Numbered from the stretch's first letter, positions 15,074-24,247 are shown. The stretch is 26,019 nt of DNA from Oscillospiraceae bacterium (GCA_020025615.1 JAHHRT010000012.1:1-26019), one strand, 5' to 3'. Numbers and translations are program-made. The notes: generated by a model not told the origin, from the letters alone.

Positions 15074-16555
15074 TTGTCATTGATTCAAGTATCGAATGTA
15101 ACCTTTGCCTATGACGGCAGCTATGAAACCATTTTTGAAAACGTCAGCTTCCAGATCGACACCAACTGGAAGCTGGGATTTACCGGGCGGAACGGTCGGG
15201 GCAAGACCACCTTTTTGAATTTACTTCTGGGGAAGTACGAATACCAGGGACGTATATCGGCTTCTGTGGAATTCTCCTATTTTCCCTATGCGGTGAAGGA
15301 CCCCAGCGCCTTTGCCATCGACACGGTGGAGGAGATCTACCCGGAGTATCCATATTGGCAGCTGCAGCGGGAAATGAACGCCTTGCAGCTCCGGGAAGAG
15401 GTGCTCTACCAGCCCTTTGAGACGCTGTCCAGCGGGGAGCAGACAAAGCTTATGCTGGCGGTGCTGTTCCTGAAGGAGCACAACTTCCTTCTCATCGATG
15501 AGCCGACCAATCATTTGGATTTGCAGGGCCGTGAGATCGTCAGCCGGTATCTCAGCAGTAAGAGCGGGTTTATCCTGGTATCCCATGACCGGGCATTTCT
15601 GGACCGCTGTGTGGACCATATTCTCTCCATCAACAAGACCAATATTGAAGTGCAGCGGGGGAATTTTTCCAGCTGGTACGAAAATAAGCAGCGGCAGGAT
15701 GCCTTTGAGCAGACGGAGAACGAAAAGCGGAAGCAGGAAATCCGCCATTTGGAGGAGGCGGCCCGGCAGAAGGCACAGTGGGCCGATGCAGCCGAGCGCA
15801 GCAAGTTTGGCGTGGGCCCGGCAGATAAGCCTAAGAACTACCGCCCCTATCAGGGTCTCAAGGCCCAAAAGGGTATGGCTCGGGCAAAAGCCATTCAAAA
15901 GCGCCAGCAGGCGGCGATCGAAGAAAAGTCTAAGCTTCTCAAAAATGTGGAGCGCAGCGACGTGCTGAAAATTTTCCAGACACCCTTCCATACCCGGCAG
16001 CTGGTGGAGCTGAAGGATGTGTCGATTTCCTATGGGGAACGCCCCGTGTGCAGCGGAATCACCCTTGCCATTGCCCAGGGGGACCGCATTGCTTTGCAGG
16101 GGGCCAATGGTTCCGGGAAGTCCAGCATCCTCAAGCTGATTTGCGGCGAGGAAATTCCCCATACCGGCACCGTGCATCGGGGGAGCGGTCTGAAAATCTC
16201 CTATATCGCCCAGAATACTGCGGCACTTCGCGGCAGTCTCTCGGCGTTTGCCAAGGAAAACGGAATCGAACTCAGTCTGCTTCTTGCCATGCTGGCGAAG
16301 CTGGATGTTTCCAAGGCACAGGTGGAAAAGGACCTTTCCCTGCTCAGTGCGGGGCAGAAGAAAAAGGTGATGCTGGCAAAGTCCATTTGCCAACCGGCCC
16401 ACCTTCATATCTGGGACGAACCCATGAACTATATTGACGTCATTTCCAGAATCCAGATTGAGGAGCTGCTGCTCCAATATCGGCCCACCATTCTGTTTGT
16501 GGAGCATGACAAGACATTTTGTGAGCATATCGCAACGAAAATTGTAAAGCTGTAA
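15074..16555 (+). CDS. ABC-F ribosomal protection protein, Lsa-like
   Basis: Soluble twin-ATPase protein of 493 aa without membrane domains. ABC-F proteins bind the ribosomal E site and dislodge antibiotics from the peptidyl-transferase centre. NBD1 has Walker A GRNGRGKTT at 38-46, signature LSSGEQ at 118-123 and Walker B DEPTNHLD at 142-149. A charged interdomain linker spans about 190-300. NBD2 has GANGSGKSS at 343-351, LSAGQKKK and a variant Walker B, DEPMNYID at 448-455. The opening residues, the DEP-NYID variant and the size resemble Lsa-type proteins (lincosamide, streptogramin A and pleuromutilin resistance), but the resistance spectrum cannot be read from sequence. TTG 15074 is chosen because GGAGGG is 7 nt upstream; the frame runs on to 15011, but those codons are the terminator hairpin. 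It is preceded by an attenuator and followed by a terminator. Confidence 0.9.
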   Translation: MSLIQVSNVTFAYDGSYETIFENVSFQIDTNWKLGFTGRNGRGKTTFLNLLLGKYEYQGRISASVEFSYFPYAVKDPSAFAIDTVEEIYPEYPYWQLQREMNALQLREEVLYQPFETLSSGEQTKLMLAVLFLKEHNFLLIDEPTNHLDLQGREIVSRYLSSKSGFILVSHDRAFLDRCVDHILSINKTNIEVQRGNFSSWYENKQRQDAFEQTENEKRKQEIRHLEEAARQKAQWADAAERSKFGVGPADKPKNYRPYQGLKAQKGMARAKAIQKRQQAAIEEKSKLLKNVERSDVLKIFQTPFHTRQLVELKDVSISYGERPVCSGITLAIAQGDRIALQGANGSGKSSILKLICGEEIPHTGTVHRGSGLKISYIAQNTAALRGSLSAFAKENGIELSLLLAMLAKLDVSKAQVEKDLSLLSAGQKKKVMLAKSICQPAHLHIWDEPMNYIDVISRIQIEELLLQYRPTILFVEHDKTFCEHIATKIVKL

Positions 16556-16620
16556 CTTCCCAAAGGAAGGGCGGCTTTCCACGTCATTCAGAAATAACTG
16601 CCTGTAAAAGTTAAGAAATG

Positions 16621-16664
16621 CCCCCGGAATCGAGAAACTTCCCGATTCCGGGGGTATTTATCTT
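16621..16664 (+). terminator. Terminator after the ABC-F gene
   Basis: CCCCCGGAATCG (16621-16632) pairs perfectly with CGATTCCGGGGG (16643-16654) around a 10-nt loop. The tail (TATTTATCTT) is T-rich but not a pure run. It lies about 65 nt after the stop codon and separates this unit from the pst promoter region. Confidence 0.8.
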
Positions 16665-16705
16665 AGCACATTTCCTGAATGCACCGATCGTGCAGCAGAG
16701 CTTTT

Positions 16706-16722
16706 TTTACATGGATTTTACA
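16706..16722 (+). promoter_or_regulatory. PhoP-box-like direct repeat upstream of pstS
   Basis: TTTACA at 16706-16711 and again at 16717-16722 are separated by 5 nt, giving the 11-nt period of the PhoP box known from Bacillus (repeats of TT-A/T/C-ACA). A poorer copy, TTTGAT, falls in phase at 16739-16744, but the position between is not conserved. A possible -10 element is TAAGAT at 16755-16760. A PhoP/PhoR-type pair is encoded downstream in the same block, which supports phosphate-starvation control of pst. Binding itself is inferred. Confidence 0.6.
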
Positions 16723-16817
16723 ATACTCCGATAACGAATTTGATGGTCCTGATTTAAGATAGACACGTAACCAAGAGAGTTATCTATATCAATTTGAGAT
16801 TCAAAGGAGTATTGAAA

Positions 16818-17627
16818 ATGAACAAGAAATTTTTTGCATTGGCACTGGCTGCAATGGTGGGCGCAGCCGCTCTGGCGGGATGTGCGGAAAAGACTTCCGG
16901 TACGGTTTCCACCGACGGTTCTACCTCCATGGAGAAGGTGATTGGAATTCTGGGAGAGGCCTTCCAGGAGAAGTACAGCGGAATCACCTTTACCTATAAT
17001 CCCACCGGCTCCGGCTCCGGGATTCAGGCGGTTCAGGAAGGACGCTGTGACATTGGCCTTTCCAGCCGGGAGCTAAAGGACGAGGAAAAAGCCAGCGGCC
17101 TGGCGGAAACCGTTCTTGCCTATGACGGCATTGCCGTGATTGTCCATCCTGACAACCCGGTGGCAGATTTGAGCATTTCCCAGATCGCGGACATTTACAC
17201 CGGAAAAATCACCAACTGGAAGGATGTAGGGGGAAATGACGGAGAAATTGTTCTGATTGGTCGGGAAGCCGGCAGCGGCACCCGGGATGGATTCGAGACC
17301 ATTACCGGGACCACAGAGGCCTGCAAGTACCGCCAGGAGCTCACATCCACGGGAGACGTGATTACCACGGTTTCCGGCAATCCCAATGCCATCGGTTATG
17401 CCTCTACGGCAGCGGTGAAGGACAGTGTGAAGGCGCTGTCTGTGGACGGAGTGGCCCCCAGTGAGGAAACCGTGAAGAGCGGTGCGTATGTGGTGCAGCG
17501 GCCCTTTGTGCTGGTGACCAAAGACCAGGAAACGCTCTCCGAAGCGGCACAGAAATTCTTTGACTTCGCGTTCTCTGAGGATGCTGTGGACTTGATTTCC
17601 AGCGCAGGGGCCGTGGCGGCGCACTGA
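16818..17627 (+). CDS. pstS: Phosphate ABC transporter substrate-binding lipoprotein
   Basis: Extracytoplasmic phosphate-binding protein, anchored to the outer face of the membrane by lipid. The protein is 269 aa. The signal peptide ends in the lipobox LAGC with Cys22 as the lipid-modified residue. Phosphate-contact loops are visible as DGSTSM, TGSGSGIQA and REAGSGTRDGFE. The ATG at 16818 has AAAGGAG 8 nt upstream; the frame extends eight codons further back, but without a binding site and before the signal peptide. First gene of pstSCAB-phoU. Confidence 0.97.
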   Translation: MNKKFFALALAAMVGAAALAGCAEKTSGTVSTDGSTSMEKVIGILGEAFQEKYSGITFTYNPTGSGSGIQAVQEGRCDIGLSSRELKDEEKASGLAETVLAYDGIAVIVHPDNPVADLSISQIADIYTGKITNWKDVGGNDGEIVLIGREAGSGTRDGFETITGTTEACKYRQELTSTGDVITTVSGNPNAIGYASTAAVKDSVKALSVDGVAPSEETVKSGAYVVQRPFVLVTKDQETLSEAAQKFFDFAFSEDAVDLISSAGAVAAH

Positions 17628-17667
17628 CTTGCGGAATCTATCCCCGCAGACAGAAAGGAATTCAGGT

Positions 17668-18537
17668 ATGAAACAGAAAAAACAGCTGTTAGAAACCGCA
17701 GTACATGGCGTGTTTCTCCTCCTGGGACTGATTACAGTGGGCTGTGTCCTGCTGATTACGGTATATTTGGTGCTGTCGGGCCTTCCGGCAATCCGTGAAA
17801 TCGGAATCAAGGAATTCCTGCTGGGGGATACCTGGGCATCGACAGCGGCAGAACCCCAATTCGGTATTCTTCCCTTTATCCTCACCAGTGTTTACGGCAC
17901 AGCCGGGGCAATCCTGCTGGGCGTTCCCGTGGGCTTTCTCACAGCGGTGTATCTTGCGAAAATGGCCTCAGCTGGGGTGAAAAATGCGGTATCTGCGGTG
18001 GTGAGCCTGATGGCGGGGATCCCCTCGGTGGTCTATGGCCTGGTGGGCATGATGGTTCTGGTTCCCGCAATCCGCAGGATCTTTCACGTTCCCGACGGGG
18101 CCAGCCTGCTGGCGGCAATCATTGTTCTGGCAATTATGATTCTGCCGTCCATTATCAATGTATCCATCACCGCCTTGGATGCGGTTCCCAAAGAGTACGA
18201 GGACGGCTCTCTGGCCCTGGGGGCAACGCCTGTGGAAACCTATTTCCGGGTGTCGGTCCCGGCGGCGAAAAGCGGGATTGCAGCGGCAGTGGTGCTGGGG
18301 GTGGGCCGTGCCATTGGCGAAGCCATGGCGGTGATGATGGTGTCCGGCAATGCCCCCAATATGCCGTCGCTGTTTCAAAGCGTCCGCTTTCTCACCACGG
18401 CAGTAGCCAGTGAAATGTCCTATTCCAGCGGACTCCAACAGCAGGCATTGCTTTCCATTGCCCTGGTGCTGTTCCTGTTCATTATGCTCATCAACGCAGC
18501 GCTGAATTTCTTTTTGAAGCGCAGAAGGGAGGAATAA
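17668..18537 (+). CDS. pstC: Phosphate ABC transporter permease PstC
   Basis: Membrane permease of 289 aa with about six transmembrane helices. With PstA it forms the phosphate channel. The cytoplasmic coupling loop that contacts PstB is visible as the EAA-like motif from EDGSLALGATPVE onward. The frame is open upstream to 17629, but the ATG at 17668 has AAAGGAA 7 nt before it and begins just ahead of the first helix. The gap to pstS is 40 nt with no terminator. Confidence 0.96.
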   Translation: MKQKKQLLETAVHGVFLLLGLITVGCVLLITVYLVLSGLPAIREIGIKEFLLGDTWASTAAEPQFGILPFILTSVYGTAGAILLGVPVGFLTAVYLAKMASAGVKNAVSAVVSLMAGIPSVVYGLVGMMVLVPAIRRIFHVPDGASLLAAIIVLAIMILPSIINVSITALDAVPKEYEDGSLALGATPVETYFRVSVPAAKSGIAAAVVLGVGRAIGEAMAVMMVSGNAPNMPSLFQSVRFLTTAVASEMSYSSGLQQQALLSIALVLFLFIMLINAALNFFLKRRREE

Positions 18538-18538
18538 C

Positions 18539-19402
18539 ATGGATACACATCGGATTTCGGGAAATCGAAAAGCCTATATCGGACTGATGAAGCTTCTCAT
18601 GGTGCTGTCCGCCGGGCTGACCTGCACGCTGGTGCTGTTTCTGGCGGGATATGTGCTGATCAAGGGCGTTCCCAATATTACATGGGAGCTGTTATCCACC
18701 AAACCAAGCTATTTGTCCGGGCGGATTGGAATTCTGCCGGATATATTAAACACGTTGTATCTGATTATTGCGACTTTGGTGGTTGTCATTCCCCTGGGTG
18801 TGGGTGCAGCGGTTTATTTAACGGAGTACGCCCAGAATCAGCGGCTGGTGGCGGTGATTGAATATGCCGCAGAAACCCTGTCGGGGATTCCCTCGATTAT
18901 CTACGGCCTGGTGGGAATGTTGTTTTTCTGTCAGTTTCTCAATATGCAGACCTCTCTGCTGGCAGGTGCCTTGACCCTGGTGATTATGAATCTGCCAACC
19001 ATTATGCGCACCACCCAGGAGAGCCTCAAGACCGTGCCCCAGAGCTACCGGGAGGGCGCTTTCGGCCTGGGCGCGGGGAAGTGGCGGGTCATCCGAACCG
19101 TGGTGCTGCCGGGATGTGTGGACGGGGTGATCAGCGGATGTATTCTATCGGTAGGGCGCATTTTGGGAGAGTCCGCAGCGCTGCTGTTTACAGCGGGCTT
19201 TGCCCACGCGCTGAACGGATTTTTTGCGGGCCTGGGCAGTGCGGGCGCATCCCTCACGGTGGCCCTGTACGTGTATGCAAAGGAGCAGGGGGAGTTTGGC
19301 GTGGCATTTGCCATCGCGGCGATTTTAATGCTCCTGACCTTACTGATTAACCTGTTGGCAGCTTCGGTCGGCAGATATTATAAGAAAAGGAGAAGTCTAT
19401 GA
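18539..19402 (+). CDS. pstA: Phosphate ABC transporter permease PstA
   Basis: Second permease subunit, 287 aa, about six transmembrane helices. The coupling loop is seen as REGAFGLGAGKW followed by RTVVLPGC. The ATG lies one base after the pstC stop, with GGGAGGAA just upstream, so the two subunits should be made in equal amounts. Its stop overlaps the pstB start as ATGA. Confidence 0.96.
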   Translation: MDTHRISGNRKAYIGLMKLLMVLSAGLTCTLVLFLAGYVLIKGVPNITWELLSTKPSYLSGRIGILPDILNTLYLIIATLVVVIPLGVGAAVYLTEYAQNQRLVAVIEYAAETLSGIPSIIYGLVGMLFFCQFLNMQTSLLAGALTLVIMNLPTIMRTTQESLKTVPQSYREGAFGLGAGKWRVIRTVVLPGCVDGVISGCILSVGRILGESAALLFTAGFAHALNGFFAGLGSAGASLTVALYVYAKEQGEFGVAFAIAAILMLLTLLINLLAASVGRYYKKRRSL

Positions 19403-20154
19403 GTGATATCATTACAGTAAAGGACCTGAGCCTGTGGTATGGGAGCACCCAGGCCCTGCGCAGGATCCATCTGTCCATCCCGGAAAAGAGCATTACCGCT
19501 TTTATCGGCCCATCCGGCTGTGGAAAGTCCACCTTTCTCAAAACCCTGAATCGGATGAATGACTTAGTCCCCGGTGTGAAAGTCACGGGCCAGGTCTGCT
19601 ACAAGGGACAGGACATCTTCGCACCGTCGGTGGATGTCAATGCCCTGCGCCGGGAGGTGGGGATGGTTTTTCAGAAGCCCAACCCGTTCCCCATGAGTAT
19701 TTATGACAATGTTGCCTATGGCCCCAGAACCCATGGCATCACCGGGCGGATTCAGCTGGACGAGATCGTCGAGCGTGCCCTCCGGGATGCCGCCATTTGG
19801 GACGAGGTGAAGGACCGTCTGAAAAAGAGCGCATTGGGACTTTCCGGCGGACAGCAGCAAAGACTGTGCATTGCGCGGGCCTTGGCGGTGGAGCCGGAGG
19901 TGCTGCTGATGGATGAGCCAACCAGTGCGCTGGACCCGATTTCTACCTCAAAAATCGAAGAGCTTGCCACCCAGTTAAAGGAAAAGTACACGATTCTCAT
20001 CGTGACCCACAATATGCAGCAGGCCGTCCGCATTTCGGACCAAACGGCGTTTTTCCTGCTGGGGGAGCTGGTGGAGTACGGAAATACGGAGCGGCTGTTT
20101 TCTCAGCCCAGTGACAAGCGGACAGAGGATTACATTACCGGGAGGTTTGGATAA
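19399..20154 (+). CDS. pstB: Phosphate ABC transporter ATP-binding protein
   Basis: ATPase subunit that powers phosphate import, 251 aa, cytoplasmic and bound to PstC/PstA. Walker A GPSGCGKST is at 37-45, signature LSGGQQQR at 148-155 and Walker B with DEPTSALD at 172-179, followed by a switch histidine in VTHNMQQA. The KTLNRMNDL segment after Walker A is typical of PstB. It starts on an ATGA overlap with pstA, and the last base of its stop codon is the first base of phoU. Confidence 0.98.
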   Translation: MSDIITVKDLSLWYGSTQALRRIHLSIPEKSITAFIGPSGCGKSTFLKTLNRMNDLVPGVKVTGQVCYKGQDIFAPSVDVNALRREVGMVFQKPNPFPMSIYDNVAYGPRTHGITGRIQLDEIVERALRDAAIWDEVKDRLKKSALGLSGGQQQRLCIARALAVEPEVLLMDEPTSALDPISTSKIEELATQLKEKYTILIVTHNMQQAVRISDQTAFFLLGELVEYGNTERLFSQPSDKRTEDYITGRFG

Positions 20155-20810
20155 TGAGAAGTCGTTTTGACCAGCAGCTTTCTCTGCTCAACCAGCAGCT
20201 GACCACCATGGGTGCGTTGTGCGAAGAAGCCATTACTTTGGTTGCCAAAGCGTTGTCCGGGGGAGATAAGGAGACTCTGGAGAACATCGTTGCCCTGGAC
20301 AGGGAAATCGACCAGATGGAGCGGGAGATTGAAGGCCGCTGCATGAAGCTGGTTTTACAGCAGCAGCCGGTGGCCCAGGATTTGCGCCAGATTTCTGCGG
20401 CTATGAAAATGATTACCGACATGGAGCGGATTGGAGACCAGGCAGAGGATATTGCGGAGATCATTCCCTTCCTGTCCGGGCACGCCCTTTCTGAGGATAC
20501 CCCGATCCATGCAATGGCCAGGGGAGCCAGCAAAATGGTTACGGACAGCGTGGATGCCTACGTGAAGAAGGACCTGGAGCTGGCAGAAGCGGTGATTGCT
20601 TACGACGATATTGTGGATGACTGCTTCAACCAGGTGAAGCACAGTCTCATTGTGGAGATCGCGCAAAATCCGACGGAAGGGGAATATGCCCTGGATGTTC
20701 TGATGATCGCCAAATATTTTGAGCGGATCGGCGATCACGCCGTTAATATCGCCCAGTGGGTTCAGTTTGCCATTACCGGGCACCATGCGCAGACGGGGAT
20801 GCTTGGTTAA
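20154..20810 (+). CDS. phoU: Phosphate signalling protein PhoU
   Basis: Cytoplasmic helical protein of 218 aa made of two three-helix repeats. PhoU links the Pst transporter to the PhoR kinase and represses the regulon when phosphate is plentiful. The metal-binding family signatures appear in both halves: DMERIGDQAEDIAE in the first and YFERIGDHAVNIA in the second. TAATG overlap with pstB; GGGAGG at 20140-20145. A weak CCCC/GGGG hairpin without a T run follows in the gap. Confidence 0.97.
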   Translation: MRSRFDQQLSLLNQQLTTMGALCEEAITLVAKALSGGDKETLENIVALDREIDQMEREIEGRCMKLVLQQQPVAQDLRQISAAMKMITDMERIGDQAEDIAEIIPFLSGHALSEDTPIHAMARGASKMVTDSVDAYVKKDLELAEAVIAYDDIVDDCFNQVKHSLIVEIAQNPTEGEYALDVLMIAKYFERIGDHAVNIAQWVQFAITGHHAQTGMLG

Positions 20811-20858
20811 ACGGCACCCCTTTGCTGTCCCCGGACGTGGGGCGAAAAATAGCTTATG

Positions 20859-20887
20859 TTGAAAACAGCCAGACGACACAGTATAAT
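20859..20887 (+). promoter_or_regulatory. Promoter of the EamA transporter gene
   Basis: TTGAAA (20859-20864), a 17-nt spacer and a perfect TATAAT (20882-20887) lie about 40 nt before the EamA start. This gives the transporter, and possibly the two-component genes behind it, expression independent of the pst promoter. Confidence 0.85.
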
Positions 20888-20925
20888 AGATTCTATCATA
20901 TTGTGCGAAGGAGCGCGATTTTATC

Positions 20926-21786
20926 ATGTGGCTGCTTGCAGCAATTTTTTCCGCGGTCTTTGCGGGACTCACAGCAATTCTTGCAAAGTGCGGAATCAAG
21001 AACACCGATTCGGATGTGGCAACGGCAGTACGTACCTTTGTAGTGCTGCTGGTTTCCTGGGTCATGGTGTTTGTGGCGGACTCCACGATTACCGACATTA
21101 CAGCAAAGTCTCTGCTTTTTTTGGTGCTGTCCGGCATTGCCACCGGTGCATCCTGGATTTGCTATTTCAAGGCGCTGTCCTTGGGAGACGTGAATAAGGT
21201 TGCCCCCATCGACAAATCCAGCACGGTGCTGTCGGTACTGCTTGCCATTGTCCTGTTTCAGGAAACCGAGCACCTGGCTGTGAAGCTCATTGGTACAGCG
21301 GCCCTTGCCGCAGGCATCTTTATGATGATTCAGAAGAAGGACAGCAGGGAAGTGCAGAAAAACAGTCAGTGGATGATTTATGCCGTCCTGTCTGCCGTAT
21401 TTGCGGCTCTGACCTCGATTCTGGCGAAAATCGGAATCACCGGGGTGGAGTCCAATTTGGGCACCGCCATCCGCACCGGGGTCGTTCTGATCATGGCCTG
21501 GGGCATTGTCATCGGGAAGGGAAAGCTGGGACAGGTGAAAACCATCCACAAGCGGGAGCTGGTCTACATCATCCTGTCGGGCCTGGCCACCGGCGCCTCC
21601 TGGCTCTGCTACTATTACGCCATTCAGAACGGCGTGGTCAGTGTGGTGGTGCCCATTGATAAACTGAGCATTGTGGTGACCGTTCTCTTTTCTTATGTGG
21701 TATTCAAAGAGAAACTCAGCCCCAAAGCCTTTGCCGGGCTCTGCCTGATGGTTGCCGGAACCCTGGCAATGGCGATCTGGGCGTGA
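20926..21786 (+). CDS. EamA/DMT-family transporter
   Basis: Membrane protein of 286 aa with about ten helices in two EamA repeats. The halves are clearly homologous: SAVFAGLTAILAK and GIATGASWICY in the first half correspond to SAVFAALTSILAK and GLATGASWLCY in the second, and PIDKSS to PIDKLS. Members of the drug/metabolite transporter superfamily export metabolites or take up small solutes; the substrate cannot be predicted. AAGGAG at 20908-20913 precedes the ATG with a rather long 12-nt spacing. The gene sits between phoU and the response regulator, an unusual place, and has its own promoter. Confidence 0.9.
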   Translation: MWLLAAIFSAVFAGLTAILAKCGIKNTDSDVATAVRTFVVLLVSWVMVFVADSTITDITAKSLLFLVLSGIATGASWICYFKALSLGDVNKVAPIDKSSTVLSVLLAIVLFQETEHLAVKLIGTAALAAGIFMMIQKKDSREVQKNSQWMIYAVLSAVFAALTSILAKIGITGVESNLGTAIRTGVVLIMAWGIVIGKGKLGQVKTIHKRELVYIILSGLATGASWLCYYYAIQNGVVSVVVPIDKLSIVVTVLFSYVVFKEKLSPKAFAGLCLMVAGTLAMAIWA

Positions 21787-21881
21787 GACTTTACAAACCC
21801 ATGATAACCAGCCAGCACCCTGCATCCGGCAGTGTAATCGGAGCATATCTCCGGAATCTCAGAGAAAAGGAGTGAAAATCT

Positions 21882-22556
21882 ATGATATTTTGTGTGGAAG
21901 ACGATCAGGCCATCCGGGATTTGATGCTGTACGCCCTGAATTCCGCTGGGTTTGAGGCAGTGGGCTTTCCCGGCGGCACCGAATTTTTTGAGCAGTTGAA
22001 GAAGGAGACGCCCCAGCTGATTATGCTGGACATTATGCTGCCCGGCGAGGATGGCATTACCATTTTGAAGCGTCTGCGCAGCAGTGGGGCAACTGCGGAT
22101 ATTCCCGTGATTATGGCGACTGCCAAAGGGACAGAGTACGACAAGGTCATTGGCCTGGATTTGGGGGCGGATGACTATCTCGCAAAGCCCTTTGGTATGA
22201 TGGAAATGGTGTCTCGGGTGAAAGCGGTACTGCGCCGCACGGGTTCGAAGGAGACGGCAAAAATCCTGACGGTGGGGGACCTGACCTTAAATACCGGAGC
22301 GCACAGGGTTTTTGTGGATGGTCAGCCGGTACAGCTTACACTGAAGGAATACGAGCTGCTTCGGAAGTTTATGGAGAATCCGGGCCGGGTGTTTACCCGA
22401 GATCAGCTTCTGCAAGCGGTTTGGGGCACAGACTATCTGGGGGAGACCCGAACCGTCGATGTTCATATCGGAACCCTTCGGACAAAGCTGGGGCACTGCG
22501 GCGACTATATCGAGACGGTTCGCGGCGTTGGCTACCGCATGGAGTGCAGCCTATGA
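21882..22556 (+). CDS. phoP: PhoP-like response regulator, OmpR family
   Basis: Cytoplasmic transcription factor of 224 aa. The receiver domain (about 1-115) has the acidic pocket Glu6-Asp7-Asp8, the phosphorylated Asp50 in LDIMLP and Lys102 in AKPFG. The C-terminal winged helix (about 125-224) carries the LTLKEYELL and TVDVHIGTLRTKLG motifs. AAAGGAG at 21866-21872 supports the ATG at 21882. The phoP name rests on the family and on proximity to pstSCAB-phoU; it could in principle respond to another signal. One TTTACA half-site is seen upstream at 21790-21795, too little to claim self-regulation. Confidence 0.88.
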   Translation: MIFCVEDDQAIRDLMLYALNSAGFEAVGFPGGTEFFEQLKKETPQLIMLDIMLPGEDGITILKRLRSSGATADIPVIMATAKGTEYDKVIGLDLGADDYLAKPFGMMEMVSRVKAVLRRTGSKETAKILTVGDLTLNTGAHRVFVDGQPVQLTLKEYELLRKFMENPGRVFTRDQLLQAVWGTDYLGETRTVDVHIGTLRTKLGHCGDYIETVRGVGYRMECSL

Positions 22557-24247
22557 CAAAACGAATCTTTCGGGCTATCTGGCTGGTGACCGTCAGCGTT
22601 TTCCTTGCGGCGGTGGTGCTGTTCATGGGGGTGCTCTATGACTATTTCACCGGGGTGCAGTATACACAGTTAAAAATGCAGGCCGCACTTGCAGCGCAAG
22701 GTGTTTCCCATGAGGGAATCCGTTATTTTGAAGACCTGGATTCCCAAAACGACCGAATCACGTGGATTGGCACAGACGGAACGGTGCTCTATGACAGCAA
22801 ATCCGATTCTGCGGATATGGAGAACCATTTGCAGCGGGAGGAGGTTCGGGAAGCACTGGCGAACGGCGTGGGAGAGAGCGCAAGATATTCCAAAACCTTA
22901 CTGGAACGCTCCCTTTACTGCGCCCAGCGTCTGGACGACGGAACGGTGATACGGATTTCTGTGGCCCAGAATTCGCTGCTTACCCTGCTTCTTGGCATGA
23001 TGCAGCCTATTTGCGTCATCGCTGCCCTTGCGCTGGTGCTGTCTCTGATACTGGCATCCCGGCTGTCCAGGAAAATTGTCCAGCCACTCAACGAACTAAA
23101 TCTGGATGCGCCCCTCAGCAACGATGGCTACGACGAGCTTTCGCCGCTTCTGCGCCGAATTCACGCACAGCAGAATCAGATTAAGCGGCAGAGTGAGGCC
23201 CTGATGCAAAAGCAGAAGGAGTTTGAGACCGTGACTATGGGGATGCGCGAGGGAATCGTTTTACTGGACAGCAACCGGATGATACTCAGTATGAATCCTG
23301 CGGCTCAGTGGCTGCTTCGTGCCGAAGAACCCTGTGTGGGAACGCCTATGCTGTCCGTAAATCGCAGTCTGGAGCTGCAAGAGCTGCTGGCGGAAGCCGA
23401 CAGCGGGCAGCACGCAGAGAAGATCATGGAGCTTGCAGGGGGTATGTATCAGCTGGATGCCAGTCCCATTCTCACGGATGGTGCCGTATCTGGCATGGTG
23501 CTTCTGCTGCTGGACGTAACGGAAAAGGAAAAAGCCGAGCAGCAGCGCAGGGAATTTACGGCGAATGTTTCCCATGAGCTGAAAACACCCCTGCATACGA
23601 TTTCCGGCTGTGCCGAGCTGATGAAGGACGGCCTGGTGAAGCAGGCGGACATTGGAAAATTCAGCAGCCAAATTTATACCCAGGCCCAGCGAATGATTCG
23701 GCTGGTGGAGGATATTCTGAAGCTTTCCCGTTTGGACGAGGGGGCAGGGGATATGAAGCGAGAGGCTGTGGATCTGTATGCCCTGGCAAAGGAAACCGTG
23801 GAAAGCCTTCTGCCGGTGGCGGAGGCTTCCCAGGTGCAGGTGACACTGGATGGAGAGTCGGCAGAGGTTTATGGAATTTCCCAGCTTCTGCAAGGGATGA
23901 TTTACAATCTCTGCGATAACGGCATTAAGTATAACCGCCCCCAGGGCAGTGTGATGGTGTCTGTGAAAAAGGAAGCGGATGCGGTTTGCCTTACCGTTGC
24001 CGACACCGGAATCGGGATTCCCACAGAACATCAGGAGCGGATTTTTGAGCGGTTCTACCGCGTGGATAAGAGCCATTCCAAGGAGATCGGCGGCACAGGC
24101 CTGGGCCTGTCCATTGTTAAGCACACAGCCAGGCTCCACGGAGCTTCTATCGCTGTGCAAAGTGAGCCCGGCAAGGGCACGGTCATTACGGTGCGGTTCC
24201 CTGTAAACCACGAGACGAAATTGGAGATTGGCAGCATCCCTGACTGA
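22553..24247 (+). CDS. phoR: PhoR-like sensor histidine kinase
   Basis: Membrane histidine kinase of 564 aa, partner of the preceding regulator. It has one transmembrane helix near 8-30, an extracytoplasmic domain of about 110 residues, a second helix near 142-166, a HAMP-like linker, a PAS domain (about 229-300, REGIVLLDSNR-ILSMNPAA), a HisKA domain with His341 in VSHELKTP, and a catalytic domain with the N box at 452-456 (NLCDN), DTGIGIP at 484 and GTGLGLS. The architecture is that of PhoR. The ATG overlaps the regulator stop as ATGA; the frame is open far upstream, but only within the regulator gene. It is followed by a terminator. Confidence 0.88.
   Translation: MTKRIFRAIWLVTVSVFLAAVVLFMGVLYDYFTGVQYTQLKMQAALAAQGVSHEGIRYFEDLDSQNDRITWIGTDGTVLYDSKSDSADMENHLQREEVREALANGVGESARYSKTLLERSLYCAQRLDDGTVIRISVAQNSLLTLLLGMMQPICVIAALALVLSLILASRLSRKIVQPLNELNLDAPLSNDGYDELSPLLRRIHAQQNQIKRQSEALMQKQKEFETVTMGMREGIVLLDSNRMILSMNPAAQWLLRAEEPCVGTPMLSVNRSLELQELLAEADSGQHAEKIMELAGGMYQLDASPILTDGAVSGMVLLLLDVTEKEKAEQQRREFTANVSHELKTPLHTISGCAELMKDGLVKQADIGKFSSQIYTQAQRMIRLVEDILKLSRLDEGAGDMKREAVDLYALAKETVESLLPVAEASQVQVTLDGESAEVYGISQLLQGMIYNLCDNGIKYNRPQGSVMVSVKKEADAVCLTVADTGIGIPTEHQERIFERFYRVDKSHSKEIGGTGLGLSIVKHTARLHGASIAVQSEPGKGTVITVRFPVNHETKLEIGSIPD

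Noticed and set aside
20811..20858. Possible terminator after phoU (CCCC/GGGG hairpin)
   Set aside because: The stem is only 4 bp and is followed by an A-rich rather than a T-rich stretch, so it was not called.
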